64,000 nt of DNA, from NCBI RefSeq assembly GCF_042242105.1, contig NC_092026.1, positions 22,885,191 through 22,949,190 of the forward strand, written 5' to 3'. Of the stretch, positions 1-14,645 are shown piece after piece; position 1 is the first letter of the stretch; every line of letters starts with the position of its first letter. A program made the translations under genes and the position numbers. The stretch comes from Pempheris klunzingeri (Eukaryota; Chordata; Actinopteri; Acropomatiformes; Pempheridae). The notes beneath the pieces are model-generated. The model was not told where the DNA came from. It made no database searches and worked only from the letters and a program-made list of their open reading frames with translations.

Positions 1-3000
1 CTCAGTCAGGACACAGGGTTCCCTTCCAAGTCCAAACACTCTCTATTTATGTGTGTGTGTGTGTGTATTTGTGTGATGAAAGTGTGTGTTTGGCTGAACA
101 GGAAGTGAGGCAGACGGACATGTCTCTCACCCTGAACATCCTCCAGACTCAGCGTCCAGCCGCCTCCACTGCACTCGCTGTGTGACTCATACTTTCCACA
201 TCCCTGTGGATGTTAGTAGAAGGCCAGCCAGGCAGCTTATAGTCACACATGCTTTTTAGAAAGTTGGCTCGCCTCGGTGTGTTGGTCTAACCCCGACTGC
301 AGACCCCTTTCCCAGTGGCCCTTATTTACACACAGTGTCAATGTGCACATTTACAAGCGGTTCATAGTTTTACCGGAGAGCCCTGGGACCTCCCTAAAAG
401 AGAAGAGATGCAAACAAGGGGGCCTTCTGGAAGTTTTTTTTCCCACCTTCTCCAATGGCTACTAGTCCCGTATCCTGTTAGGAGTGTTTGGTTTGAGAAG
501 GTGCAGTTAAAAACTCCAGGGCTTGCTCTCTATAAATGACGCTTTGTGCCCCAAGGCTCTGCTGCCCTGTCTACTGATCCCTGCTGTGTAAATAGAGCTT
601 GCTAGACAGACGCCACCAACAGACAGCAACAAGCTGAAGCCTTATCTGAAGAGTTACTTCAATATCGGACAGACAATGAGTTCATTTTGCCTTCGGGGGT
701 TGTGACAGATACTTGTACTTTCCACTGAGACAAGATCATGTGTCGTCACTTTTATTGGATGATCGTTTTTTTCCTGACAAGACAGGAAGTGGTACAAACT
801 CCCTTTGATGATCATGATTTTTTTTTTTTATTTGGGCAGTGTGTTTACATGGCATGTCATCAGGCAAGCTCTTGTTTAGCAGTGTATTACAAACCATCTG
901 AGGACAAATCCCCAGCAGTACTTGCATTAGGTCAAGTTATATTTTAAGCTATAAAGATACACAAAGGTTATTTTTACAGTCTGAAATGTAAACATTATTC
1001 TCCAACACTAACTTTGTGTGGTGTCACTGGTTTGATTTACTTTAACTTTTTTTTATTTTTCTTGTCTCATGTAGAAGGAAAAAAAAATGCTGTCTCAAAA
1101 TATTTTATGATATTTTAGATATATTTCCCGCCCTAGGGAGCATAACTCTGTGGCAGCACATAGTGAACATAGCTGTGTGTTCCTTATTTGCCTCAGCCTT
1201 GTTTGTTGCGTTGTGCTGGCCCCGAGTCAGAAGTGTCAGATGGAGAGAACAGCCTTCCTCTGTCTGTCTCTCAGGCTGGGCTGACACAGTGGCTGCGGCA
1301 CAGACGGCAGACAGCTGCATCTCTCTGGCTTCCTCTATTTGCTATTTGGAAACCAGTGACTTCATTACCGCAGACCAGTGCAGCTGCACTCTCTGGCTGT
1401 CTCCTGGGCTGTCTGCTATGTCTGTATGTCTGCTTGTCAGTCATTCTCTTGGGCTGTATCTAATTGGATTTTGGCAGGCATGCTAATTGTTCACTGTGCT
1501 GCTTTTTTGCTATCGCTTCCTCCTTCCTCTACCTCTCCCTCTATCTTGATGTCCTTCCTCCATCTGCCCTCTCTTCTCTTGTGTTCATGCCTTCATCTAT
1601 CTTGACTTGTGGCCTTCTGTCTACTCTTCGCTTTACCACACTTCGCTCACCACCATCCTTTTATTCCACCCCGGTCCGTTCTGCTGTTGCCCACATGTGT
1701 CTGTAAACAGTCAATACCCCCTGGGCCCCAATCAGCGGACAGTAACAAAATAAGCAGGCAAATGACCCGATAAGTCGATCGTTACATAAGCAATAAGACC
1801 ACTTGTGTGCGTCTACATGGCGGATGAGAGGAAAGCCAGCAGCTATTGATCGCGTCTCCAACCTTGATGGATGTGGCGAGTTGTCGGGTGACACGGACAC
1901 TGAATAGAGGAGGAGATGGACCGAGAGAGAGGCTCGGTTACAAGGGCCGCAGTTGGTGTTGCGTAAGTTCCTGTCTGTGTTCAGACATGTGCGCCAGTCT
2001 CCCAAGTTGACCTCACCTCTGCTTCTGCTATCGCCTGCCTTTATGTTTGTTGCTCAGACAGGCTGCCAGATAGAAGTAGCATCAGGCAGGCACAAACGGC
2101 GCATCTGTGGTCAGAAAACATACCACCCCTGGGAGAGGTGCTTGACTAAATGAGGTTAGGGTGGAGAAGAGAAGTAAAAAGAAGACGAGAGGGGTAAGGC
2201 AAGGACAGGTGGGTCTGGCTCTTGTTTGCCACAAACTGCTCTACACTATGGCCTTGTTCCATCAAACTGGCCGTCCTGAGCCATTAGGTTGTTACAGGGG
2301 GCTTGGGCCCCAGTTCTTCTTTCCCAGAGTTGAAAATTAACCTCTCCAAGACCTGAGCTGAACCACAAAGCTAGCCTGGAACAGCCCTCTTAGTTGGCCA
2401 ATCACATGGCGACTAGCTCGCATTTCCCCAGCTAACTGCTCTCTGTTGCCCCCCCACCCCACTCACACACATATTTCTATGTCTGTTTCTATGTCTATGC
2501 CTTTTCCAAAGAACAATTATCCACTTATACTGAATACACAGCAGCTTCTTTGAACGCTGGCCCAGAGTAACCCACAGTCTGCACGCCTGTATGTAGTTTG
2601 GTGTGGGAGACCGTCCATGTTCCCTGTGCACAACAGGCTGTCCCTTGGCCAGTGTTTGTTGCCTGTTGTAAAGGGCTAAATGGGGCCCCACAAGGTAGGA
2701 GGGGCTTAGCCGAGGGGCCTCTGGTATGTCACCATCAGGTCAGTGCCAGTATCACAGCTCCATAACAGCATTGCGGTTCACTGGAGGAACGCCAAAGTCA
2801 TTACTTCTCAGGCTTTTTCTTAAAAAGAGAAGGATCTTCTCGAGTTTTCAATCTCAGAACCAACAAATTTTAAAAATGGCCACAAGCCTTAGCTACAGTT
2901 TAATTTAACACTTTGATTTGGTGTGCACCAGCTCACAGCTTCCTCCGTGCACTACAATCCCACTTTTAAAAATGTACCATCGGCTGTCTGGTCGCACTTT

Positions 3001-6000
3001 CCCATCCCAGCTGCAGCCTGTTATTCTTGACTGTTTCCTTGGCTTGGACTCTTCTCCCACCTAACCACCAGAAGAAGATAATGCGCTGCTATGGGACTGA
3101 TGTGAGCAGGCCACAGCACCAGGCAGCAGAGATACTGTAAGTCAGTACAGATACACTGGAGCCCTTGCCACGTCTGCCAACAGTCTCATAGACTAAACAA
3201 ACTGGCTAAGCCCCTCCCAGCCAAATGTCCTACAGGCTTTAAAAGAGTCCTGGACTGACAGCCTGTTTGCATATTTACTGTGCTCTGGCTCTCCCCCCTC
3301 AGGGCGTCAGACCAGTTTGTTGCTTCTAAGGAAAACGAGAACGAGGACAAGTGAAAGAGGGGGGAATATAATTGGCTACGAGTTCAAACAAGACTGTAAG
3401 AAGAGAAAGCGGCTTGGATTGTGACACGTTTGACTAGCTTGCTTGGGTTGTTTTGCATGAGACCGGAATAATGAGGAGTCTTGGTATTAACTAATCGATG
3501 TGTTGATGAGAAGATTAGCTGTCCACTGTCTGGTCTCCCAAGGAGACGGTCAGACGAGCAGGTTGTGTGCTGGGGGGCAGGGAGTCGTAGGCGAGGGAGG
3601 TATACTGTAAAAGGACTGTGGGAGACTGCCAGCTTGTGCGTGTTGTGTGCAGGCAGAGAGAGTGCGTTCGAATTTGAAAGACTTGTCTGTGGCGTCCTCC
3701 CGGTGGAAACAGTGATTAATGAAGAGATAAATGGAGAAACCCAGCAACAACACTTTCCATAGGCGCACCTATACATAGCAGACACACACATAGATACATA
3801 CACACTGTACAGACTTACTCTCTCATATTTTCTCCCACAGTCACAGTCTCCCAGACAGGGAGATAAACACAGGATATCAAAGGAGTGTCATGAGTCCCGC
3901 TGGGCTGCCACCCGGCACATCCACAACACATTAAGCCCAGCCACTACACTGATCAATTATGCATGTTGCAAACACAGAAAAATCACGGGGAAATAGTCGG
4001 CCTGTACGATTAAAGGAATCCCCATCTCTCCACTTTGCCAGTAATTTATTTGCATGTTTGGTAATAGCTTGTCATTTCCATATGGAAGTGATTCTGCATG
4101 TGTTGTTTGTTTAGGTGTCCACAATCAACCAGCCCCCACATATTTAATTGCAGTTAACAATGGCTGCCAAGTTAAATGCTGTTGTGGCCAGTGCCAGTTT
4201 TCGACCTTCAGCCTACGCATCAGATTAAAGCAAAAAGCACAGCAAACCACCGTGAGATGCAAACTTGACAGGCTTGGATGGGTGATTACTTGCCCCGCGA
4301 GTCCTTTATTTTGCCTCACCTTTGCTCCACTAACATCAAACACCCTCCAACTGTTTCTTTCCCTTCCACTACTGGCAGCCTCCATACCCTGTAAATCCCT
4401 ATCTCACCGGGGGTCTGACTGATGTTGCTCAGGGCAAGGCTGTAAAGTTAGCAACTGGGAAACAGACTGCATTAGTGAAGGTGAAACAAGTGGCATTTTG
4501 TGGTTTTCTCAGTTTTCTATCTCTTCCTGCCTCTGCCCTGCCAAATACTGATTTGTGTATCTCACCGCTATTCCCACCTGCCGTTGTACCGCTTATGGGA
4601 ATCATCCGTCTCCCTGATATTTGTTAAGGTAGGCACACATGCAAACATACAGTCTTCTCCGTCTCATATCCCTCAGGGGTCCATACCAGCTCATCAAGAA
4701 CCTGTAAATAGAAGGCTGTTTCCCTCTGGGTCCTCAACAGTCCCACCGCAGCTCTTTACCGCATAAACTAAGTAGCAGACAATCCTTGAGGTCGTTGACC
4801 TCCAAATGCAATTAATTACCTAATAGCTTTCATAAAACGTATATATTTTGTGTTTTTATTTGAGTATGCTTCAGCTATGGAAGCCTAATTAAGGTTTTCA
4901 GTAAGTGTTGAGACTGATGAGAGCACTTCAACATCCTTGCATGCCAGCTAATAGTCAAGTCAAGCCTTAACTGTCCCCAAGCAACAGAGTGGTGTGTGCT
5001 TGTGTGTGCGACTCTTGACGACCATGTGGCACTGATTCTCGTACTTAGCGTGTCCAGCTCTTTTTCAGGCTTTGCTGTTAACTCGTATTAAAACAGCCTT
5101 GCTGCTGGGGCAACTTGGCCCGCATTATTGCCCTTGACTTTATCCTTTTGAAGAGTGAAACATTGCCTTGTGGTTTACAGTCTAGCTACATTTTAACCAG
5201 TGCCTATGACAAGTGCACTTTGTTATGCCAGACATTTTCTTTGTCATCACCATCAAAATTCACAGACCGAGACGCACCCTGATCCCAGATGAGGCCATAC
5301 AGTAGTTCTTCAGAAGACTGACTCATGTTGAGGAAAGAAATCTAGCCTCCAGCCAAATGATCGCAATTTTGGCGCGGTTGCCTGTTCCGTCAGCTGCCTT
5401 GGCCGACAACCACGCACCCTTATTTTCTATTCTGTGGGCCCCATGAAAGAACCAAAGTTACTGTTGAAAATGTAAATCCAAACTTTTTGATCTTGCATCA
5501 TCGGAGGGGAACGACAGAAAGCCAGACTGTGACTTGACCCTGACGTGAGCTTTGAACAAGCCACATGATGACATCTCTTATTAGAGAGATGACACATAAA
5601 TACGCACAGTAGCACGGGATGCTGTGCAGCTGACACAGTCCGCAGTTCGTGATTAAAGGAAGTCAGAGGGTCAAACACAGCCAGACACACGAAACGCAAC
5701 CACCATCAACCACTTCCTCCCGTCACCACGCCAACCCTATCCTGCAGCGTGAGTCACGGTGCTCCATCAGTGCTGCAGTCTGCTCTCCACTCATCAGCGT
5801 CACTGTGGAGCCAGGACAAAGATTTATCACCTCGCACAGTCTGTTTGATCTATGCCCAGGTGTGTTCACTTACAGCTCTGAGTCAACCATAATGACATTT
5901 ACCAAACCCAGCCGTACTTTTCTTGGGCTGTTGTCAAGTATGCCTCAGACAGTGACTGTTTTACCGAAGGAAGTCTGGTGTGTGGACTGTGGGATCACCT

Positions 6001-8814
6001 GCCATAGGTTGTGGTGCTTTAATACCAATACAGGCAGAATGGAAGCGAATAGCTGCCTCTGACCAAACACAGGCAGATTTCTGTGTGTAGATTTGAAGAT
6101 GAAGGCTTTCTTTTAATACTTCAGATTCAGCCAGATTAAAAGCAAATGTAAAAGTACATTTTGCAGTCCACAAGACATTGTGAAAGTGAAAGAGAGAATG
6201 GTCTTCAGAGACTTGATTTCAGAACCAGAGCTTGTGACAGAGAAATAGAAGAGGGAGAGTCATGGTGGCTGATGGATTTGCATTACGGGGGCTGTGTGTG
6301 TTTGTGTGTGGGAGAGACAGGCGAGCCTGAGGGGACTGGACAGCAAAGCCAAGCTGCCCATGCAGAGACGAGCAGTAGAGGCTTCAAACAAGCTCCTGCA
6401 TGTAATATGGATGAGACCGGAGCTCCCCAAAGAACACTACGAGGACCCAAGGCCTGTTTGGATTTAACAGTTTCTCTTTCCATGTGTCTGTGATAGATTT
6501 TACCCTGCGGGGTGTTTTGGCCAGGTGGAGCTCTCTCTTTGTAGGGCTGTGACTACCGTATCATGGGTCAGCCCCCTCACCCCCACTCTCTTACTCCACC
6601 TTTCCCTCCTTCCTTCTCCATCCTCTTCTCCCCCCTCTGGCCTTGTTGCAGACAGCAACGTCCAACCAAGCATTGACATTTACTGCAGTATTCCACATTA
6701 CAGAGAAGGCTTCTGTGCTGAGGAAGAAGTAAACAAACCGCCGATCGATATATTACCGCATACTAAGGCCGGTAAAGAATTTTATCTAGGGCGAACTCCC
6801 ACACTTGCATTAAAACATTTAAACTCCAAATTCAAACACATTTATTTGACTGTGGAGCCCATTTTCACTTTGTCTTGTTTTTAGAGATGCAACACAAGGA
6901 GTTTTTTATTTCCACTTTTCAAGAGGAGACATTCGCGTTCAATTGGTTTAAGACTAGTCTTAAAATTGTCAGTGCCCAATTATGATGAGATTATTGTAGC
7001 TGGGTCATACAAAATACACTTAGCTACGACATGGCTGCTACAGGGAGCAGGCTTTAGTGTGCATGGTAAAGCATATTAGTGGATGCTGTGTAATTTTATT
7101 GCAAAGACAGGGCTGGGCAGTGTCTCCATTTTGTATTTTCTCTCTGTGGTGATAGCAGTGCATTGCTGGCTTGCTGACAGCCTCTCTCGGCTTTCAGTCT
7201 GCTTAGCAACGCTCGTCCTCTCTGCAGCTCTCTCACTCCCCTCTGTCTCCAAGCACTCTGAGTTGTTTCATCCATTCAAATAGTGAGCCGAGTTCCCTTT
7301 TATAGAAAACCAGGCAGCTGAGTTGTGTCTCGGCGGTGATACTGTGCGTGTTTCTCTCCCTAATTGCGGATTTGAACCAGTAACCCACCTCTGAACAGCG
7401 TCCTATGGCAGCAAGGTCCTCTGGAGACTTTCTCTTTCGTTTTTAGACATAGTGAAACACACATTGGCCCAGATGAAGCTCAAATGATGAGTACAGTCAT
7501 CCACAGACAATACAAGAGCCCACTGGCCTCATTCTCAGTCGGCCCGTCCTCCTGGGAGCCTAAAGTGTGTCTGCTTGTGTCTGTGTACGTATTTGAGCAC
7601 GATAGTTTGCTTGCGGTAAACTACGTCATCCTCCTACACTGCTGTTTGATGGAGCAGTTGTTTGATGGGATGTCTGTTTACTTTTGTGTGCATCTGCGCG
7701 TGTGTGTGTGCGTGTGTGTGTGTGTGCACGCATCTGTGTGTGTGCGCCTGTCTCCTGGCCTGGTTGACTCACATAGGTGAGCCCCGACAGCTTTGGTAAT
7801 TAACGCTCTGGGGGACACTGGGGAAGGAAAGTGGAGCACGCACACACTGAGCCGCTGAGCCAGAGATGGTAAGCTGCACATGTATAATATGCAGCTAGTA
7901 TGCTCTCTTGTGCATGAGTGATTTTTAAATGCCCTTCGCTGATTCAAACACACTGCCATTTTCTTGTGCATATGTGTGCGCATGTAGATGAACATCACCG
8001 GCCACACTTTGATGATGGCCTGTAATGCTTCTTGTCAAACTTAATGGCAAAATTGGGGGAAGAGGGAATACGGGGTGGATGCATGGATTTTAAGAGTCAT
8101 CACACCCTCATAATGTTACTCATTTATCGAAGGTGAAATGAGAAAAAGAATAGTTTTCTTTACAGCGGCAGGGAGGGCAAACAAGAAATTTAAGATATAA
8201 ATCTCTCAACCTGCATGCTGCATCTGTCTTTTACCTGGCTGAATCAGATTTGCTTTCTCACAAAGCTGCCTGACTACAGCTAAAATTATCTTATTTTGCA
8301 ATATACTTGCATGATTATTAATCATAGCACTTGGGCTCGATGATTTGAGGAGTGACATAGTTTCATCGTACTTAACTCTGATGCAACGTCTGTACTGCTT
8401 ACAGTAAGAGCATGCATTTGAGTAATGTTTCATTCAGTAACGACTTTATTAATCATATAGTATATCGAAGATTTCATTCTGTTTAAGGTGATGTCTTAAA
8501 ATTTTGTCTACCAGTAAAAAATAACAAATGATTTTTAATTTAAGAAGCAATTTCTTTGTCCTTTTGAGAGCAAATGTTTTGCAGGTATTTCATCTTGATA
8601 GATAACATGACTGATTAACGATCAGAGCTGTTATGGATTAATTTTCTGTCGACCAGCTAATCGACCAGCACTAATCGTCTCCATGATAATTATAGCAAGT
8701 AGATGCATATTGTTACTCATCATGTAGCCATTTTAAAATGAGGTTAGACAGCTGAGAGGGAATTAGTTGACTGGGACAAATGTGGAATGATTTTGCTTTG
8801 TATTTTCAGTGGTA

Positions 8815-9255
8815 AAACAATTAGTTAATTGAATCGCAACAATTAGTCATTTTATGGTTAAATTAATTCATTTAGCAGAAACGCCAACGAATTCAACAGT
8901 CTCAGCTTCTCAAATGTAGATATTTGCCATTTTTCTTCATCTTCAGTGAAAATAATTTGGAAATTTTGAGGTTTTAAACTGTTGTCCGGACAAAACAAGA
9001 TATCGGGAGACGTTATGTTGAGCTTGAGGTAATTATGATTGGCATTTCTTTCACATTTTCTGACATTTCAGACCAAACCATTAATAGATTTATCCATCCA
9101 TCCATCGTCTATACTGCTTATCCTTGAGGGTTGCCGGGGGGCTGGAGCCAATCGCATCTGACTTTGAACAAGAGGCGGGCTACACCCTGGACTCGCAGGG
9201 CATAATAGATTTATCCAGAAAGTAATTATCAGATTAACTGAAAATGAAAATAACC
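8815..9255. repeat. MITE-like repeat copy with a nested insertion
   Basis: It carries family phrases AATTAGTCATTTTATGG, AGTCTCAGCTTCTCAAATGT, GGACAAAACAAGATATC and TTTTCTGACATTTCAGACCA; the same phrases occur at 57.9-58.19 kb. It is interrupted at 9097-9202 by the SINE-like insert. A related remnant precedes it at 8630-8685. Confidence 0.65.
9097..9202 (+). mobile_element. SINE/RTE-like insert with 15-bp target-site duplication
   Basis: It starts TCCATCCATCGTCTATACTGCTTATCC and runs to GGCGGGCTACACCCTGGACTC, wording I recognise from an abundant teleost non-LTR-type repeat. TAATAGATTTATCCA is duplicated perfectly at 9082-9096 and 9203-9217, flanking it. Confidence 0.75.
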
Positions 9256-11644
9256 TTCAATTGCTGTAGTATTTTTCTTTCACTTCTTTAATACATACTG
9301 TCTGAGTGTGTGTGTGTGAGTGAGTGTGAGACGTGGGGGTGGGGGTTACCTTGGTCTGCCTAGTGTATTCCAGTCAGACAATTTGTCCATTCATGAGGTA
9401 ACGTTATTACAACCCTGCTCATGTACTGCTGTGAATATAGACTGGGAGCCGCCGCCTGGGATTTGACTGTGAAACATGAGAAACAGAGGAGGGGAGAGTA
9501 AGGGAGAGGGAGAGAGGCATAGAGAGAGAGAGATGAATAGAAAAATTGATCGCGAGAGTTTAAAGAGACTGCTTTTTATTTGAAGGATCATAGAGAAATG
9601 CTGTAGTAGGTTTCCAAATGTAATTCCTGTCAGTGGTAAAGCTACAGGAGGTGGACAGTGCATGTTGCTTTTAACATATAACTCGCTTCATTTTCTCCCA
9701 TAGACTCTGTTTCCCTGTTAGGTCCATTGGCTGTGGCTATCAGGGCTGTGTGGATTGTAAAATGGCTGACTGTAGCTGTAGCTGTGGAGGACGGAGCTTA
9801 ACACGTTAGCAGGGAGGGGAAAAGGTGGTGTGTGTGTGTGTGTTTGACGTGCGTGTGAGGACTGTCTAGACACAGTGCCCATGTGGCACAAAAATGTGCC
9901 CAAGGCCTGAAGCCAGAGCAGTTCGGGAACGAACCTGTCCTTATCTGCCTGTGTGTGTGTGTGTGTGTGTGACTCTGGCATGACTAGTCTGGCTGATGCT
10001 TATCAGTGTGCTTGTCTGGCTCTGTTCTTTCTCTTCTGTGTTTGGAAAGCGGGAGGAACAGGTGTGTGAACTGTTTGTCTGGGGGAAGGCACGGACAGAC
10101 AGACGGTCACATGTTGTCTGTTTGTCTCTTCATCTGTCTTGGCTGTCTGCCTGTTTTTTCTTTCCTGTTTACCTCCGTCACCTGTTTGTGTAACCGTCCA
10201 CCTGTCAGACCTGTCCTCATCTGTTCCCCAGCTCTGTTTTATTACAGCTTATCTCTTTCCATGGGTTAAGTGAAAGAAAACTGAGTAATCAACTCGGAGC
10301 ATACAGTAAGGAACACAATATTTTTTCCTCCTTTTTAAGCTCTAAGTGAAGGGTCCAATACTTTGAGCAGAGGGCACCAAAGGGCTACTTCTCATGACTG
10401 GAAGTGATCAAGGAATATGCTCTCTTTGAATATTCAAATAATTGAAGACGCAGCAGATAATCACTCGAGAACTAAGCATACAGACTCTGAAGCAAAATCC
10501 AGTCATCTCATTTCACAGTGCTGAGTTAATCAGAGAGCCTCTACCAAAAAAGTGTATTTCTTTAAATGTCCCACTTTGCTGCCTGGTTCCCTTGTGGGTT
10601 GTTATTGACTTGGCTGCTGAAACAAAGTGCGGTTCCCCGTCCATGGATAAATGGCTTATTGGATTAAGACCTTCATATAAAGGCCTCCAGTGCCTGTGTA
10701 TGGTGGTAGGGAAGAGGGGACAGGTGGGACCACCACAGCTCTGGACACCAGAAATCCAGATCCCAAACACAAACCCAAATTTACACAGCAGATCTTCACT
10801 ACAAGCAAAAAGTTACATGTCTGTATACAAGTCGTCACTTGGGAAGCTTTGAGAAAAAAGTGACGTCTCAAGATGAGCCAGAAGTGAATTCTTGCCACAC
10901 ACAAATGCTTCAGTATCTCGTTGTTGCATGGCTTTGGCCAGGAAGTATATATGTCTACAGAGTTGTAGCTTGATCTTTGACACAGTTGACGGCTGCAGTC
11001 GAACAGGATGTGGTCTAGAAACAGACAGGGCGTGACTGACTGAGTGTCTGTGCATGTGTGTGTTCCTGCTTTCCTCCCTCACTGTCTGAGGCAGAATAAA
11101 AAGGCACCCAAATAAAGGCTGTTTACTTCCTCCTTAGTGAGGAAAAAGGAGAATGAGCTGCATTACTCCATCCTCCTCTGCTGCCCACCCACCCCTCCTC
11201 CCATCTGAATGCCAGGCTCATGAATGGCCTAGAGGGAGGAGGAGGAGGCGGACGAAGAGGGAGGATGGGTGGCACAGTTATGTTTTGTGAACCCCTCTGT
11301 TTGTGTCCCATGAGCCAGACTGCGGTGCTCGCCTGGGGTTTGTTTCATTTTTCATTTTCAACAGATGTGAAGACTATTGGGCCCAACAGTGTTAATGTTT
11401 CAGGGCACGGAAAGGATTTTAAATAGATTTTTAATAAAACACACACACACACACAGACATGGCCTACTGCTCTGGGATGAAAGGTCAGATCAAGGCTTGT
11501 GCACTCTTTATTGTGCCCTAGATAAGATTTGCCATTAGGCTTGTTGAGACTAGTTATGTTTGTGTGAGTGTGTCATATCCTGGGCAGGGTTTTACAGTAT
11601 TACCATTTCCGAAGCTGATCCTGGCTATAAACTTGTATGTCGTC

Positions 11645-11885
11645 CACCACCAATGATTATTTTCATTAGTTCCTCCACTGATCTTTATCTTTTGTAAAAT
11701 GCCATAAAATAGTGAAAAATACCCATGACAATTTTCCCCAGCCCAAAGTGGCATCTTTAAATGTCTTGTTTTGTCCATCCAATACAAAAATATTCAGTTT
11801 ACTCTGATATAAAGAAAGAGCTTGCCCTCCTAAACGCACTTCCTTTGCTCTTAAATGTTTCAAAGTAAATGCAGATTTGCTCAAT
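11645..11885. repeat. MITE-like repeat copy
   Basis: Family phrases in order: CAATGATTATTTTCATTAGT, AAAATAGTGAAAAATACCCATG, TTTAAATGTCTTGTTTTGTCC and AATATTCAGTTTACTCTG. Same family as 17.1 and 57.9 kb. Confidence 0.65.
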
Positions 11886-14539
11886 GGAAAATGCATCACT
11901 TTAGTGTGTACATCTGTTGGGGAAGAGGCCGTGTATGTGTTTTATTATACATGTATGGGGACAGCTTGTGTATTTATAGCCAGTAAGCGTGTGTGTGTGT
12001 GTGTGTGTGTTTTTATAAGCACTGAGACAGCAGTCATCTGGAGTGTCCATGTGACTGAAGTGGAGAGACGGAGAGGAGGAGGAGGAGGAGGAAGAGAGCT
12101 TGACCTCGGACTTGTTTGCACTCTTTGTGGCAGTGTGTCAGCCCGTATGTGTGTGTCGATGTGTTTGTCTTTAGCTCCGATACATAGAAATTACAGCAAG
12201 AATAGAAAAGAAAGCAGATTTGTCTTGTTGGTGTGAGCAGAGATTGGCAAGAGCCGAAAGAGACTTGCTCATATCCTCTGGAGTCTTCTGCTACAAAGAA
12301 ATTGGGTGTCTGTCAACTTTTTGTGAAGTTGAAAGCCTTCACCCTAATCAAAAATCAAGTCTTCATGAATGATATGGTGGTGCTTTCACAAGCACAGCCA
12401 ATTATGAAATCTAATGCTCTGAGCAGAGTTTCATTTCGTGCTTAAAATTAAATGAAAAAACTCATTTAATTGCAAAGCGTACATGCTTAAAATTACACTT
12501 TTTTTTAGATTAATGATCACACAAGCTTACAGAAGATTTTCAGCCTTCAGCACTTCCAATGCCCCTCTGCTGTAAATTTCCAGCTCAAAAGAGAATGGAG
12601 GCAACAAGTATTCCTGGTGTAAATGAGATGTTTGTGCTTTGCAGTGGTGAGCACAGATGGAGCTCATGGTAGAAACACACGGCTGCAGCTGAAGTGCATT
12701 TACTCTCCGTCTGCATTTGGCAGACTGTGTATGGTAATGTACAGCCATGGATGTCTGTAGTAGAGTGCCGCTTGTTATTGTTGGATTTAACAGCACTCAG
12801 GCTACGCAGACACACACAGAAAACACTTTCTGCTCCATTAATGCGTCTGCTGTAGACACATCACGTGTGCTAATGGTCTGGGGACTAAACTGAAGCTCGG
12901 GAAATGGGTCATTGTAAAAGTTCACATGGCCGCATGCGTCTACAGCAGCATGCTTCATCTAGCTCTGTAGTGGTGGGATGAATTGTGTGTGTGTGTGTGT
13001 GTTTTGTGTGTGTGTGTGTGTGTAGCTGCAGTGGCAAGCAGACTGCTGGTGATTGGGAACAACAGGGCAGAGTTCAGCTGAGCGAGTGTGTGGAATGCTA
13101 ATCCACATTGTCGTAAGGCGAGCTTCAGCCTGACAAAGGGCTGGAGACATAGGGGGTTAAGGGCTGTTTGTGTGTGTGTGTGTGTGTTGCAGAAGCAACC
13201 CAGATAAGAGAGGTGCTTCATTATTGTAGATTAGAACCGAGTAGCAGCATGATGTGTGTTAATAAAGCAGGGCGGGGTGGGATGGGAAGGTGGAACGGAC
13301 AAGAGAAAGAGATGGGCAGCAGGGGGAGAGGAAAAACAGCTGTGTTGAAATGTGCAAACGTTTGCACCCGCACACATTCATTAAGGAATAGAGAGTGCAG
13401 AGCAGCAGGAATAATGAGCGGGGGTGTGTGTCTGTGTGTGTCTGTGTGTGTCTGTGTGCGCATGGGCAGTGGGCGTTAAACTGTCAACTGTCAGGTAAGT
13501 AGGAATTACAGGAAGAGACACAGGCAGCCATTAGTGGAACACACACACACACACACACATCCATACGTATGTTCTATATGTGGATACATGCACACACAAA
13601 CATGTACACACTGTGAACAATTCCTTTCTTGTGCTTGAACACACACACACACACACACAGACAGACAGTTACCTTTTAATGAGCTGTCACTTGTCTCATC
13701 AGCAGAGCATCTGCTGTGGTGGAGGTCAACCAGATGAAAGGACTCTGGATGACCTGGTGTTAATGTCAGTTTGGCCTCATGCTCTCCCTCAGTCAGTCTG
13801 TTTCACACACACACATACACACACTTGTGCAGGCGGAGTGACAGATTTTAGATCAGGTGAATGTAATTGTGAGTGCCATCCACACACACACACACACACA
13901 CACATTCAGACAACCTTGACGTTGGAGGGAGTCCAGCCAGTCAGGACGTGGCTCGCCTCCACACCACTGCAGTGGGTTTATTGTTGTTTCTGTCAGTTCA
14001 ACCTTCCTTCTATCTCTGCCCCGTCCCATCCTCCTGCTCTCGCTCATTCTTCCTCCCTTTCCCTCCCTCCCTCCTCTTCAGTGCTGCAGTGCTGCCTTCT
14101 GGAGGGAAAAAAAAATGGAAAAAACACCAACCACAAGCGCTCGTAAACGGATGAGCCCCCTTCTGTATACACACACAGAGATGCACCTGGCATCGCATAT
14201 GGCTCCAGCCTATTACATTTGCATGCACATGCTCATTCATCCATACCCTTGTAAATAAGGGACTGTACCCTACATACAGTACACACACCCACACAAACCA
14301 GGGCTAGTAGCATTTGTATGTTCTTGTATATTACTGTCATGTTTGTGTGTTAAATACAGAGCTGGAGCCAGGAAGTGTTTAGCTTAGCATAAAAGCTGGA
14401 GGCATGGGAAAACCACAACCATCTACTAACACCTCTAAATTAGACCTATTAGCATGTTGTGTCTCCTTTTTTTTTAAAGTGTGTGCAAACAGAAACGTGT
14501 AAATGTGTTTTACTTGTTATTTTTAGAATGCCTTGAGTA

Positions 14540-14645
14540 ATTTAGTCTCTTACAATGTCACAAAATAGTGAATTACAATTTTCCATAGACCAAGGTAAAG
14601 ATATCAAACAGCAAATCCTCACATCAGAGAAACTAAAAACTCAAG
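14540..14645. repeat. MITE-like repeat fragment
   Basis: CACAAAATAGTGAATTACAATTTTCC and CAGCAAATCCTCACATCAGAGAAACT are phrases of the same family; ends are eroded. Confidence 0.5.

Noticed and set aside
13580-14146. 188-codon ORF on + strand in skil intron 1
   Set aside because: Built from CA repeats (HTHTHT) and pyrimidine tracts; no family resemblance.
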